Position numbers and translations under genes: made by a program
NCBI GenBank assembly: GCA_034406715.1
Contig: CP137877.1
Span: 62,001-126,000 of the forward strand
Length of the DNA stretch: 64,000 nucleotides
Reading direction: 5' to 3'
DNA from: Rhodotorula mucilaginosa
Taxonomy: Eukaryota; Basidiomycota; Microbotryomycetes; Sporidiobolales; Sporidiobolaceae
Shown: positions 45,603 to 57,063 of the stretch, one piece after another
Numbering within the stretch: the stretch's first letter is position 1
Layout of the letters: every line of letters starts with the position of its first letter
Notes under the pieces: generated by a model
Databases searched by the model: none
What the model was told of the DNA's origin: nothing
The model's input: the letters and a program-made list of their open reading frames with translations, nothing else

Positions 45603-48336
45603 ATGGACCCGCTCGAGATTGGCCGCGTCTCCACTTCGCTGCCCAACGCCGCCTCGCTGTCGTCGCCAGCGAGCGACGAGATGCTCGACCACGACGACGC
45701 CGATGGTGGCACCCGCGCGACTCGCACGAGCACCGCTGCTACACACAACGGTGCGCTTGCTGAGCCACATATGCTCAAGAGCTTCGACCTGGCTGACCCG
45801 CTGGCCAACCGCAGGCAAAAAGCGCAAGCTGCAGGCGGTCCAAGCCGAAGACGGCGGCGAAGAGAACGGACCACGGCGGATGGCGAGAGCCCGCAAACCT
45901 ACTGCCGCGAAGCAGAATGAGGGAACGGCCGGTCCTTCAAAGTCAGGCAGTGCGTTACCAGCCACTGCGTTGCTGTCCCCGTCTCCGATTTCGAGCTGAG
46001 GGTCCTGCATTCGTCCGCAGAGAATGTCCGGTGGTCGCCGGCGGAGGATGCGCGACTTCGCGCTGCAGTCTTTGCCTGCTCTGGAATCGGTCCCGCCACC
46101 AACAGCTCTGTGCCCATCAACCTGGGCACCTCCGAGTGGCCCGTGGTCAAGCGGGTCTTCGACAGCCTCGCCCTCACAGAATTTGCAGCGACGGCGACCC
46201 CCCGCTCCGTCGCCGCCCTTCGAGCTCACTTCGACTCGGTGCTGTCGCCTAAGATCAACAAGCCGCTCACGTCACCGCGCCGTCTGGACCTGGATCAGGC
46301 TCGTCCCTGTCCGCTTCGGGATCACCGATCTCGCTCACGCCGTCTCGGACGAGCGCTGCCGGCATGGTCGCGTTCGCGACTTTTGTTCCAGGTTTTCCAG
46401 TCTCGACCGCCTCGACCGAAGCTGAAGTTGCAGCAACGGCAGCATCGATTCAGCGGCCTCTTTCGCAAGTCGCAGCCGGCGTAGGAGGTTCCCCCGAAGC
46501 AGACGTGGGCAGGAGTTCCGGGAGACTGGATGGTTCGAAGGCGACGAGCGAGACAACCGACGCCCAAGAACCGGGCATTGTCGGGTCGGCGGCGGCTTCG
46601 AATGGCATCTCCGGTGAGAAGGCTTGCATCGTCCCCCGCGCAAGTCGGAAGAAAATCCGGACCTGACAGCTGAAAATGTCCCTTTCCGCTCAAAGCCGAC
46701 GCCTCCGGGTCCACTTCGACTACGCTCGTGGCAGGCGGAGCGCAGCCTGCAGACTCTACACCTCGAGTGACTGGGTAAGCCAGAAAGGGTCGCAAATCCA
46801 ACCAAGGTCCAGAAGTCTGATGTCCGCTCTGCAGAGCTTATTCGGCGACGGAAGACGCCCGGATCATCGAGCTCTTGAAATCGGGAATGCCCCAAACACA
46901 TGCCGCCAAAGCTCTCAACCGCTCCTCCACCTCGGTCCATCAGCGAGTCGGCATCTTACGCGATCGCGGACTCATCTCGCGGCCGCTTCCTGCTCCTTCT
47001 CTCGTTGCTGCGCTCCAGAATGCGCAACAGACCCTTACCAGCGCGAGTCAATCTCCGTTCGAGCGCTTCTCGAGCGTGGCGGTACCCAGCACTCAGGCTG
47101 CTGTCGACCACCTGCAAGCTGGGGCGAGCTCCGCGGCAGCCACTGCTCCGCAACCGAAGTTTCAGGACCTCGAGGCGGCGAAGCACAGTAAGTTGTTTCT
47201 CCACTTGCCTCCATGGCCGACACGCGAGCTAAAGAGTTTTGTCTGTATGAAGAGCGCTTCTCGCCGGCGCAAGATCGGCAGCTGGTTGCGCTCAGAGCGA
47301 GCGGACTCTCGTGGGACGGAATCGCTTCTCGCGTCAATCGGACGAAGCAGAGCTGCAAGTCACGCTACTCGAATCTCCGAAGGCAGGCCAAACCCGCAGG
47401 AAGTGAGCCGGCTTTCGTCTCCGTTGCTTGCATCGCTTCATATTAACTCGGACAAATAGCTGCAGGAGATTCGTCATCGACCACGCAACCGAAAGCTGCA
47501 GTAGTGGGAGGTCCAGCATTCAGCTCGCCACCTCCGACTGTCTCTACTCCGGTCCAGTCTGCCGGCATGATTGCTGCTCCACCTCCGTACACGGCCCATG
47601 ACGACGCCATCATGCTTGGAATGTACCTGCAGGGTAACTCGGCAGAGCAGATCGGTACCGTGCTCAACCGCTCTACTTACAGCGTGCAGCGCCGGTGGAC
47701 CCAGAAGCGAGACGACTGGATTGCTGCGGGTGCGCCGCCACACTCTTGCGCTCGAAGCGTAAAAGACTGACTTACCTTGCTTGAAGGCGTTCTTACCGCC
47801 GAATGTCGTCTCAAGCTTCACAGCGACCAAGCCCCGGTTCAGCCCGCCGTCTGAGCCACGACCGCGCCTCCTTTCGACCCTTTCGCCGATCTCCGCGCTG
47901 CGTCAACCGTTCTCACGACCACCCAGCACAATGTGCAGAGTTCGACTGGCCCGTCTGCTTCAAATCTGCCTCTGCCGGAACTCGAACAGGCGGAAAACAA
48001 CCTGGGCGGCTTCGACGCTTCTTTTTTCTTCAACGAGGACCCGCCATCGAATCGACCCTCCCCGATGTCAGCGCCGAGTCAACACTCGGTACAGCAACTG
48101 AGGTGCCGCCTCCGCGGCCGCAGATCCAGGTGCCGCCGCAGGAATCGCTAGCCGCCACTTTGGGCTCGTGTCAAGAGTCGCCACTCGTCCCGTCCGCTTC
48201 GGAGCACGACGCGTCAACACCCGAGATGGCGACTGAAAGGATGCTCGCCGAAGCCATGCCGCATTACGATTCCGGCATGCAAGCTTTGAACCGTTTCCTG
48301 CGTCTCGTTACAGACGGGGGTCAGAAGAAGCGGTGA
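45603..48336 (+). pseudogene. array gene A4: four-module A-family copy, decayed
   Basis: The A1 plan is recognisable throughout: first exons 45603-45750 and 45815-45949 (GKKRKLQAV..ARARKPTA), M1 VRWSPAEDARLRAAVFAC..SEWPVVKRVFDSL, M2 YSATEDARIIELLKSGMPQ..RVGILRDRG, M3 RFSPAQDRQLVALRASGLSW..SCKSRYSNLRR, M4 YTAHDDAIMLGMYLQG..STYSVQRRWTQKR and the tail ending MPHYDSGMQALNRFLRLV. Compared with A1 and A2 it has a frame break after M1, an in-frame stop early in the last exon (after QAPVQPAV) and another frame break after FFFNED. It is therefore most likely dead, although the HTH region downstream of M1 is still open. It pairs with B2 as the second A-B duplication unit. Confidence 0.65.
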
Positions 48337-48623
48337 GCGCAGAAGGGGGCGGCGATCTCGGAAACGCTTGGCTTGGGCAGAGGCGGCGAGGGCGAGGGGT
48401 ATGTGCCTGAGTTTCGCTTGTGCTTGCAGCTGTTAAGTTGCGATGAAACGCTTTTTTCCCCCGTCGAAATTCCCGTTCGAGAATTCGCTGCACGTGCCGC
48501 AAATGATGAAGACAATGGCCGGGAACTTGAGCAAGAGCTTACACCACGCAACCAACGTTACCAGCACTGTATAGCTTCACAGCTGCGGGGCAAATTCATC
48601 GCTCCCCCTCGGACTGCTCGGCC
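48337..48623 (+). promoter_or_regulatory. A4-B2 spacer and B2 promoter
   Basis: Near-copy of the A3-B1 spacer. TATAGCT lies about 54 bp before the B2 ATG. Confidence 0.55.
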
Positions 48624-50990
48624 ATGTCCTCGAGGACTTCACCCGCTGTGCTTCCAGATCCGAAACGCCCTCGCTTGCTCGCTCCCGGCGATGCAATTCC
48701 CTCGACGCCCGCCGTTCCTTCAAGCGCGCCCAACGCCCTCGCTCATGCCAACTACACCGGTCGTGTCCCCGCCCCGACTCAGGCGGTCGCCTCTTGCGAG
48801 CGTAGTGAGTAGCGATCCAAGTCAGGAAGTTCCGCTCCTGGGGAAAACTGATCATGACAAGCATTGCCGCCTACAGCTTCGTACCCGGCCACGCAGAAAG
48901 TAACGGCTAGTTCGGCGCAGTCCTCGTCAGATTTGAGACCGCACGCTGCGGGAACGTCGTACCCGTCGTCCTCATCGTCCAACTCCGTCCAGGCTCGGCC
49001 GAGCAGGTCGGGCCTCTATTTCACGGACGCGGACGACAACAATCTCATCACTTTCCTTGGAAGGGGACTGCCGGACATCGTCATCGCTGCATTATTGGAC
49101 CGAACGCCCCAGGAGGTACAGAGGGAAATTCGGTGTCGGATGTTCTGGCACGATGGGGGTCAGTCACTCCACGTGCTCGGACCGATTCCACGCGACCTGC
49201 TGACTCCTTTACTGGCAACAGATATGGCAGACGGTCCGCAAGTGCGACCCGCATATACGCCGGAGGATTACAGGCGACTTCTCAAAATGCACCGCTGCGG
49301 CGAGAGTGCAGAGAGAATCGCACTTGTCCTCGGCCGGAGTACGAGCAGCGTCATCAATCACTTTCGGAAGCGCAAACCTATCTGGCTTGAAGCAGGTGAG
49401 TGAAGATAACGGCGGCTCGACTAGTGTGGCGTGCGCTCACCCTCTGGCACCGTCGCAGGCGAGCAAGTGGAGCCAGAATGGATTTTACGTGACAAGGACA
49501 TCGACTACGACGACCGGATCCAGAGAGAGCTCGCGAGCTCAGCCGCAGACACGGTTGCCAAGATCGCAAAATCTCACCTTTACGTTGTCCCGCGACCCGC
49601 TCCGTCGATTCCGAGCGGATCTCCGTCGACGAGCGGAAGTTCGCTCCAGGCGGGGACCGCAAAGTCTGCGGAAAATTCGGGAACCACAATCGCCAAGCCG
49701 CTCTTGCCGGATTTCAAGTTTGGCAAAGATGCGCCAGCTCCCCGCTCAACTGCGTCATCGAAACCCTCTCGACCGCCACCTGCCATGCCGCTCTCGCCGC
49801 AGTTCAGATTTGGCAACGATGCGCCAGCTCCTCCCCGCTCGAGCGCGACCGTTCCGACCCCGACCCCGACCACCGCTGCCGCTGCCGGACCGCCTAAAGT
49901 GAACCTCCGCACGAAGCTCCGACTATCAACCTCAACAAGCGTTGTCGACTCGGCGGCGAACCTTCCAGCTGGCGCTCACGATGCCGCCTCTGCACCCGCG
50001 CCACCCTGCAGTACGGGGTTCTTGACCAACTCGACCCGCGCTACCGTTCCGCCCAAAGTGAATCTCCACTTCAAGCTCGGACAAGCAACCCCTACGAGCG
50101 TCGTCGACCCGCCGATCACACTCCCAGCTCCGGCTCGCACCGCCACCACCCCCTTTGCACCTGCGCCCGTGCCTTCGAGTATTGGGTTCTCAGCCTACTC
50201 GACCGCAGCTGCCGCCCCGCCTAAAGTGGATCTCCGCGCGAAGCTCGGACGACTGAACTCGACAAGCGTTGTCGACACGCAGAAAGACCTCCCGGCTCCG
50301 GCTCGCACCGTCGCGACCTCCTCTGCATCCGCGCCCGCCAGTACAGGATTCTTGGCCAACTCGACCTGCGCTGCGGCACCGGCCCCGACCGCTGCCGCAC
50401 CGCCGAAAGTGAAACTCCTCACGAAGTTCCGACCACCAAGCTCGACGAGCATCGTTGAGCCGCGGAAAGAGCTCCCAGCTGCCGCGCGCACCGTCGCCGC
50501 CTCTCCTGCAACCGCGCCCGCGCCCTCCAGTATAGGGTTCTCAGCATACTCGACTGCAGCGTCGCTCGTCCCCATCGCCTTCAACTCGTCCCTCCCACCT
50601 GCACCCTCGCTCGTGACCAAGCCCGTTCCGACGAGCGCGCCTTGGCCGACTGCCGCCGCTCCTGCGCCGTCGCCCGTGAAGCCGGTTCTTCAGGACGTCA
50701 AGCCGGCAGCGCATCCGGCTCCTCCACCAGCACCGACATCTGCACCTATACCAACAATTCCTGCCGACCCGGACGCGTCCTCTCTCTCGCCAATGAGCGA
50801 CGACGATTCGCCTCCCTCCCTCTCGCAAAGACTTCCCAACCCCGTTCCGCATCACGCACCGCATCTCCCGCTCTTACCTCTATGGTGTGACGGACACTAC
50901 GAACAGGGGATGTCTGGCTTGAAGCGATTTCTGCAGCTGGTCGAGGGATCGCGAAAAAGCAGGACAAGAGCGTCGACATCGTCTTCCTGA
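48624..50990 (+). CDS. array gene B2: HTH-like protein with expanded tail repeats
   Basis: Exons 48624-48804, 48877-49158, 49222-49395 and 49459-50990 encode 722 aa, all introns phase 1. Module 1 is FTDADDNNLITFLGRGLPDIVIAALL..RTPQEVQREI (about residues 105-150); module 2 is YTPEDYRRLLKMHRCGESAERIALVL..STSSVINHFRKRK (155-212). The last exon begins ILRDKDIDYDDRIQRELASSA, has two copies of an F-K/R-F-G-K/N-D-A-P-A-P unit near residue 300, then four repeats of about 55-60 aa beginning P-P-K-V-N/D/K-L (356-585), against one in B1 and none in B3. It ends HYEQGMSGLKRFLQLVEGS. The tail is Ala/Pro/Ser/Thr-rich and probably disordered. No lesion seen. Confidence 0.72.
49890..50570 (+). repeat. four intragenic repeats of about 160-183 bp in B2
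   Basis: Units start near 49890, 50050, 50217 and 50400 with CCGCC(T/G/C)AAAGTG. Each encodes PPKV-x-L..KL/KF..TSxVxx..LPAxA..GF(L/S)xxST. Unit boundaries are approximate. Confidence 0.8.
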
Positions 50991-51234
50991 CCCGGGGACC
51001 AGGAGCGCTGGCGTTCTCTCCTCCCTTTTCTATATGTCGTTGTATATGTTACAAGCTTATTGCAATCATTCCTGTCAAACGAGCTTGCGGTTTCGGAACG
51101 GAACTTTTTTTGCCCACGACGACGACGATGGACGACTCCGAGAGCTCTCGATACTTGTACCACGACTACAACCTTTGCTTGTCCCCGGATAGCTTGACAC
51201 TCCAAGAAGCTGCTCGCTCTCGAACTGCCTGACC

Positions 51235-52625
51235 ATGTCCTCAAAGGCTTCGCCCGCTGTGCTCCCGGATCCGAAACGCCCTCGCTTGCTTGCTCCCGGC
51301 GATGAAAGTTCTCCTACGCCTTCCGTGCCTTCCGTCGCGTCGAATGGCCTCGCGCGTGCAAACTACACTGGTCGCGCCCCCGCTCACGCCCCTGCCCCGA
51401 GTCGAGTACCCGCAAGATACGAACGAGGTGAGCGACAACTCGAGTTTTCCGAGCAGAGCTAACACTGATAATAAGCTTCCTCGTCCATAGCCTCATATCC
51501 AGCTACGCAAAGGGATCCAGCTTCTCAGAGGGTACAAGGCAGCTTGGCGCAATCTTCATCAGCGTCACGCACACCGACAACTTCTACCGCGACGTTTCCT
51601 CCTCCGCCGTCATCTTCGACCAGCTCCAGTGCCCTGCCTCCGGCACGCAAGTCAGGCCTGCCTTTTACCGACATGGACGACATAGAGATCGCGACTTACC
51701 TTCGTGCAGCTCTTCCGGACACCGTCATCGCTGCGTTGATGGAGCGGACGCCTCAGGAGATTCAGACTCGGATCTCTCTCCTGATACGGAGGCACGAACA
51801 CGGTCAGTTGCGTTTGCACGCTCTGACCCGAAAATGAAGCAGGACCGCTCAGTCCTCTGTTACCCCTAGGTATGGCTAAGGGTCCGCAAATGCGACCTCC
51901 TTACACGGCAGAGGATTACGAGCAACTTTTGAGAATGCACCGCAACGGCGCAAGCGCCGAGAGGATCGCACTCGTCCTCGATCGAAGTACCAGCAGTGTC
52001 ATGAGTCACTTCATGAAGTACAAGCCCATCTGGAACGCAGCCGGTGAGTCGCAACGGCGCGAAAGAATGCGTTCTCGAGATGAATCTCTTTTCCTCACCG
52101 CTTCACTGTCATCTTGGTCACACAGGCGAACGAGTCGAAGCACCCACGCTCTTGCGTGACAACAAGATTGACCACGATGAACGCATCAGGACAGAGCTTG
52201 CAGGACCAGCGGCGGCTCTGGCTGCCCAGATTGCGCAGGCTCGCCTCGTTTCGGACGCAACCCGACCTCCGCCGCCGCCGACGCAGAGCAAACTGCCAAC
52301 AGCGTGCGCCAATCCGCCACTCGCGGAAACGACAAAGCCTGCAGGTATGCCGACACCACCGCTTGCGCAAGTGTCTCTTGCCCAGCCGCCGCTCGCGTCC
52401 GACGCTTCCGGTATTCCGAATGTGCCCGCCGTCTTGCCATCGAGGAGCGACAACTCGACACGAAGTGTGCCCGACAGCCTCGTCCCTCACCATGCAGGCC
52501 ATCTCGATCACTTGCCTCCATGGCATGACGAGCACTACGAGCAGGCAATGTCTGGTTTGAAGCGGTTCCTGCGCTTGGTCAAGGGTTCGCGGTCGAGCAG
52601 GACACGGTCAGCCTACGATACCTGA
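51235..52625 (+). CDS. array gene B3: HTH-like protein without tail repeats
   Basis: Exons 51235-51427, 51491-51802, 51870-52043 and 52126-52625 encode 392 aa, all introns phase 1. It has the same N-terminus ASPAVLPDPKRPRLL as B1/B2. Module 1: FTDMDDIEIATYLRAALPDTVIAALM..RTPQEIQTRI. Module 2 (174-nt exon): YTAEDYEQLLRMHRNGASAERIALVL..STSSVMSHFMKYK. The final exon begins LLRDNKIDHDERIRTELAGPA and passes directly to a short Pro-rich linker without the repeat units, ending HYEQAMSGLKRFLRLVKGS. Intact; the smallest B gene and possibly closest to the ancestral form. Confidence 0.72.
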
Positions 52626-53513
52626 TCCGTTCGAGAGTAAATAGCGCTTGCCTTGTTTCTTGTAGCTCTCTGTGTTGTCGTGTATGCTATTGCAATCGTT
52701 TTTGAGCGAATGAGCTGCGTCTGCCGCGCTGAGAGACCGAGAAAAGATGACCTTATAGCCTGACGCGCCCTGCTTGCGTTGCTTGGTTACGCATAATCAG
52801 CTCTGCGTCTGATCAAGGAGTCCGTAGCCACTCTTTGGCCTCAGGGTCGCGCATAGCGAGTTTCTCCGAACAAGTCCGCAGCGACGTTCGGAGAATCAGG
52901 CGGAAAATTCGACGGGCTGTCCCGCTCGACGTGATCGTGCTCGTGGACCTGCTAGAGGGAATTGTTATGTCTTTGTACAGGTGCCCAAACCGGCGCCATG
53001 CTCGATCGGGGCGATGGAGCGAATGCGAAAACTGATCAAATCTAATCAGCCCCGGAAGAGAGAGCGCACGCCCTCGCAACGTCCGCACCCACTCGCCCTC
53101 GCCGCACACGCTTCCCGGCCGAGTCTGCTATAGTCAGGGAGCTGATCAGGTACTAGCTGAGACCTAAGAGCCAACCGCGCACCTCCCGCGAGTGCGTACG
53201 CGCTGCAACCGCCAAGCACTCGACTTTTTGGGCGTCCGAAGTTGGCCGGCTCTTCTCGCCGACGCTGCATCGCCATCGCGGGGCGGGAGAGGCATCAAGA
53301 GGCTAGCTTTTAGGCCCGTCGACGATCGTACAGGGGACCGGACTTGGAGCGGCGAGTCGTGGGTGAGTCGGGCTCGAGTGCGACTCTCTCCTGAGGCGAG
53401 GAAAATCCTGCTGCGGTTCCGCGGCTGCACACTCGCTGGACAGGCACGCATCGTATGTGCGCCAAGCTGACTCTACATGACGCAGCTGCAGTACCGACAG
53501 AGCGCCGACCACC
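52626..53513. other. array right border, 888 bp, with A-type leader relic
   Basis: No gene seen. At 52864-52885 CTCCGAACAAGTCCGCAGCG matches the A1 leader box (CTCCGAACGAGTCCGCGGCG at 35772-35791) at 18 of 20 positions. CTATAG occurs again near 53129. The last 150 bp are the likely leader of the zinc-cluster gene. Confidence 0.5.
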
Positions 53514-56500
53514 ATGTCGCAAACTTCGTCGCCTCCGGCGGGCCAAACCGAAACCACCAGAGGAACGCCCGCTTCCTCTGCCACACCGACAACCACAACG
53601 ACCTCGAACGGCGCCGGCACCAAACGCAAGAGGTTACCCGCATGCGACTGCTGCAAGATGCGCAGACTCAAGTGCGAACCGGTCCCCCCGCCGGGAAGTT
53701 GTCCGAGGTGTAAAGCGACCGGAGTCGTTTGCTGCACGACCCCCACCGTCAGGAAAAAGGCGGCGCCGCGGAGTGGAAAGCGCATCGAAGAGGCAAAGTG
53801 AGTGCTACTCTTTGACCTCTTATTCACTAAAAGCGGGGCTAACGCTCTACACCTCGTCACGACAGAGCAACTTTCGGAGCGGCAGATCCAGACGCTCCCG
53901 ATTTCATGGGCGCTTCCAACACGCCTTGGCTCCCTTTGCCGAATCCTTCGCATCTCTCCAACGGCATGGTCGCCCCTTCCATGTCTCCGACCGATAGTGA
54001 ACAACGCATGATCGGTCGCGAACTCGACGCTGCGCTCGTCGCTCACCTGCTCGACTGTGCGTTTTCGTGCCATGACCGCGCCGGTAGTCAAGGTACTGAC
54101 ATACGCTTCTCTTGCGAACGCAGTGTATCAGGCTCTGCCGCAGTCCTGGTTGCCGATAGGCACGCGAGGGCAGCTGCAGCAACAGTTTGAAGCCGCCGGC
54201 CGGAGGCTCGACGCGCTCAATCCGCAAACCGAGGTGCGCTGACCACGTTTCCCTTCTCCATGCCGTGCCTAGACTGACCATTGAGGCTGCAAAGGTCCTC
54301 GCGCGCGTCACCGTCGCTCTCACTGCTCGCCTCTCCTCCCATTCCGCGCTCTTCTCCCCCGGCGGTCCGATCCCTCCGTACGACTCTCTTACGACCTCGT
54401 ACCTCGACACCTACCCCGACTTGCGAGAGTTTGGTCAGAGGCGTGAGCAGATCTGCGAACAGCTCCGGAGGGATGCGGTCGAGTTGGCTTGGGCGCGGGG
54501 GACTTTGGTCCATACGTGCGAGGACAGCATGGCGAGTTGCTACTTGCTCGAGATGCTCGAAGGACGTGAGTTCTTGCTCTCAGCTTGGCCATCATCTTGA
54601 CGTCGTCAAAGCTGACTCGTGCGTTTCGCCTTGATCAGGGAACGATCCCGTCGCTGGCAAGCCGTACGGAAGCGCTTTCGTTTCTCACCTGCAGACGATC
54701 CTCAACGGTCAAGATCGACCGGACGCACAGATGAAGGTGGTCAACATGAGTCTGGGCTGGAGTGCTTTGATTGTACGCAGACCAGTTCCTTTCCTAGACT
54801 TGCCACTTCTGACCACCTCCTGATTTTTCAACAGATGCGCGAAGCGCTGTTCGCGGCCAATGCCGGCCGCACCTCTCACTTCACCGCGACGGACGACCTA
54901 CTCCTGTGCGGCGAAGTACCCCGGTCGATCGAGGATTCGCTGCTCGACTCGGCCGACGACGTTGACGTGCGCGATTCGGTCCGACTGTTCTTTGCGCCGA
55001 TGCGTCCGTATACGTACCACTGCGCACGGCTGGCGCGAGAATGCGGCGAAAAGATCAGCGGCAGTGCGTCTCGGTGTCGGTATCCGGCCGAGGCCTTTTT
55101 CGGTACCTGTTGACACCGAATCATTTCTGCACGCAGCTGCGGCACGACGACAGCCGTGTTCGGAACAGTTCATCACCAAGTATCTCACGCAGCTTGACCA
55201 CCTCCTGCACCTCTTTGCCCTGCTCGAGGCGCGGATCGCGTTCGTGTTGTCCCCCGCCGCGACGTCCGCTCACTCGCTCCCAGCGCCGTTCGAAACCGAA
55301 CGTCAATTCATCATGCGCGCGTGCTTGCACACCCTCGGACTCGCATGGTCGTCTCTTTCTTTGCCCGTCTACCTTGAGCTGAAGCGCCGCATCTCCGAGC
55401 TGCGGAATCCGCCACACCTCAACAGCGCGGACCAACAACCGCACCTGCAAGCCGACCGTCAACGCACCCTCGAACGCCTCGATCTCCTCTTCCGTCAAGT
55501 GGGTCAGACGACCCTCAAAGCGGCGCGGTTGGTCGCGCAATGCGTGCACGAGGCGCCGAGTTTGGCCTTCTTGACGCAGTTGCAGAGCGAGAACCTCGAC
55601 AAGTGGGTCGAGATCTTGCGGAGTGCTCGGACCGTTGAGGAGGGCGGCGAAGGCATCACGCGTGCAGAGCGGGAGAGTGACCTTCGGTGGTACGTTGTCG
55701 TATTTCCCTTCGTGCTGGTCCTCCGGGGACAGCGACGCATGCTAATCTCGCCCTTGCCCTCTCAGGATTTTGGCAGGACTCAAGACGATGGGATGGTCCT
55801 GGACGGACGGCGCCCCCGTCATCAAGACTATCGAGTACGCGCTGCAGGATCTGTCGCGTCGCAACTCGACTCAGTTCGGACCCAACTCGCCCTCGACGTT
55901 CGCCATGGGGGGTTCCGGCAGCTTCACCCCCAATCCCTCCTCCTCGTATCATCACGAGCCCGCTTTTCTCGCCCAGTCGCACGCGATGCGGAACAGCGGA
56001 CATCCGTTCCCCCCGTCGTCGTCGGCGTCGTCTGCGGCCCCTCCGCCGGCGCCTATACCGAGCTTTGCCGCCGCAGCAACAGGAGGGACGAATACCGCCG
56101 TGCCTCTGCACCAGAGTCCGTTCGGGCAACTCCAATCGGGACAAACGGCGGCGGAACTCGCTTCCATCTTCTCTGCTCTCACGGGAGCCTCGGCTCCATC
56201 GACGTCAGCTGCGCCTCCGCCTCCGCATATGCAGTCGGCTCCGCCCACGTCGTCGTCACAACCTACTCAAGCTCAAGCTCAAGCTCAACCTCATTTTCAC
56301 GCACCTCCCCACGCACCACCTCACTCCCAGCAACCTGCTCCGCATCCGCCACCGCCACCTCCCAACGCGCTCCCAGACCTCTCGACCCTCGTCTCGTTAT
56401 ATCAAACCGGAGCGCACGACCCCGTCCTGTCCTCCCTCGGCGGGACGGACGTCTCGATCCTCGCGAGTCAATACTTTGGCGGCACGCTCGATTTCCCTTC

Positions 56501-56735
56501 CCTCGTCGGCGCAACGCCGTCCTCGTTCAACGCGTCATTACCGCCTCGTCCGCCGTCTGTACCCCCTCCGTCGGCTCACATGGACGGCAACGGGAGCGCC
56601 AACGGGAACGGGAATGGGAACAATGGCTTGGCTGGGACCACGTCCGAATTCGACTTGGCCAAGTTTCTCGCCGACCCGCCGTTCGGATTCAGTCCCGACG
56701 AGGTCAAGACTTCTGTAACATCTCCCGCACAATAG
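53514..56735 (+). CDS. Zn2Cys6 zinc-cluster transcription factor
   Basis: Eight exons, 53514-53797, 53866-54083, 54124-54233, 54286-54565, 54639-54772, 54835-55063, 55137-55689 and 55766-56735, encode about 925 aa. The cluster ACDCCKMRRLKC..CPRCKATGVVC has Cys at 44, 47, 54, 63, 66 and 73 in the C-x2-C-x6-C..C-x2-C-x6-C pattern, preceded by basic KRKR. The middle (residues 130-600) looks like the fungal transcription-factor regulatory domain (LDAALVAHLLDCAF, MKVVNMSLGWSALI, FIMRACLHTLGLAWSSLSLP). The C-terminus is Pro/Gln/Ser-rich. Intron 2 is only 40 nt and its donor is uncertain; without an intron there the frame is lost. Nuclear activator or repressor; regulated genes unknown. Confidence 0.82.
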
Positions 56736-57063
56736 AAAGACCCCCTCCCCCCCCCCCCATTCATATACATGCAGTCCGGAAAAGTAATAACAAGTCGTTC
56801 TCCGAATCGTGCTTCGGAGCGCATGAAAGATGGCGACAGGGTATTGATTACACGATTTTCAAGCGAAGAAAAAAAGCAGCTCGTAACAAGAGCGATTGAG
56901 GGAGGGGGAATGAACGAAACAGATATGTATGGAGGGGGGTTTAAAGAGAGAGAGAAATAGACGAAAAGAAGGGAAAAAACAAACACAAGCGAGGCGACGT
57001 CCCCTAATTCGATTCAAGCGCAAGCACAAGCACACACCACCGACCGCCGACCGACCGCCGACC
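56736..57063. other. convergent spacer, 328 bp
   Basis: Tail-to-tail spacer between the zinc-cluster and TEA genes; purine-rich AGAGAGAGAAATAGACG stretch. No gene. Confidence 0.4.

Noticed and set aside
25507-52625. The array as a decayed retrotransposon or virus-derived block
   Set aside because: No reverse transcriptase, integrase, capsid or long terminal repeat is visible; the genes have many conserved introns and separate promoters.
25507-52625. The array as a mating-type (homeodomain HD1/HD2) locus
   Set aside because: HD genes occur as a single divergent pair with a WFxN-R recognition helix; here all genes are tandem and the modules lack WFxN.
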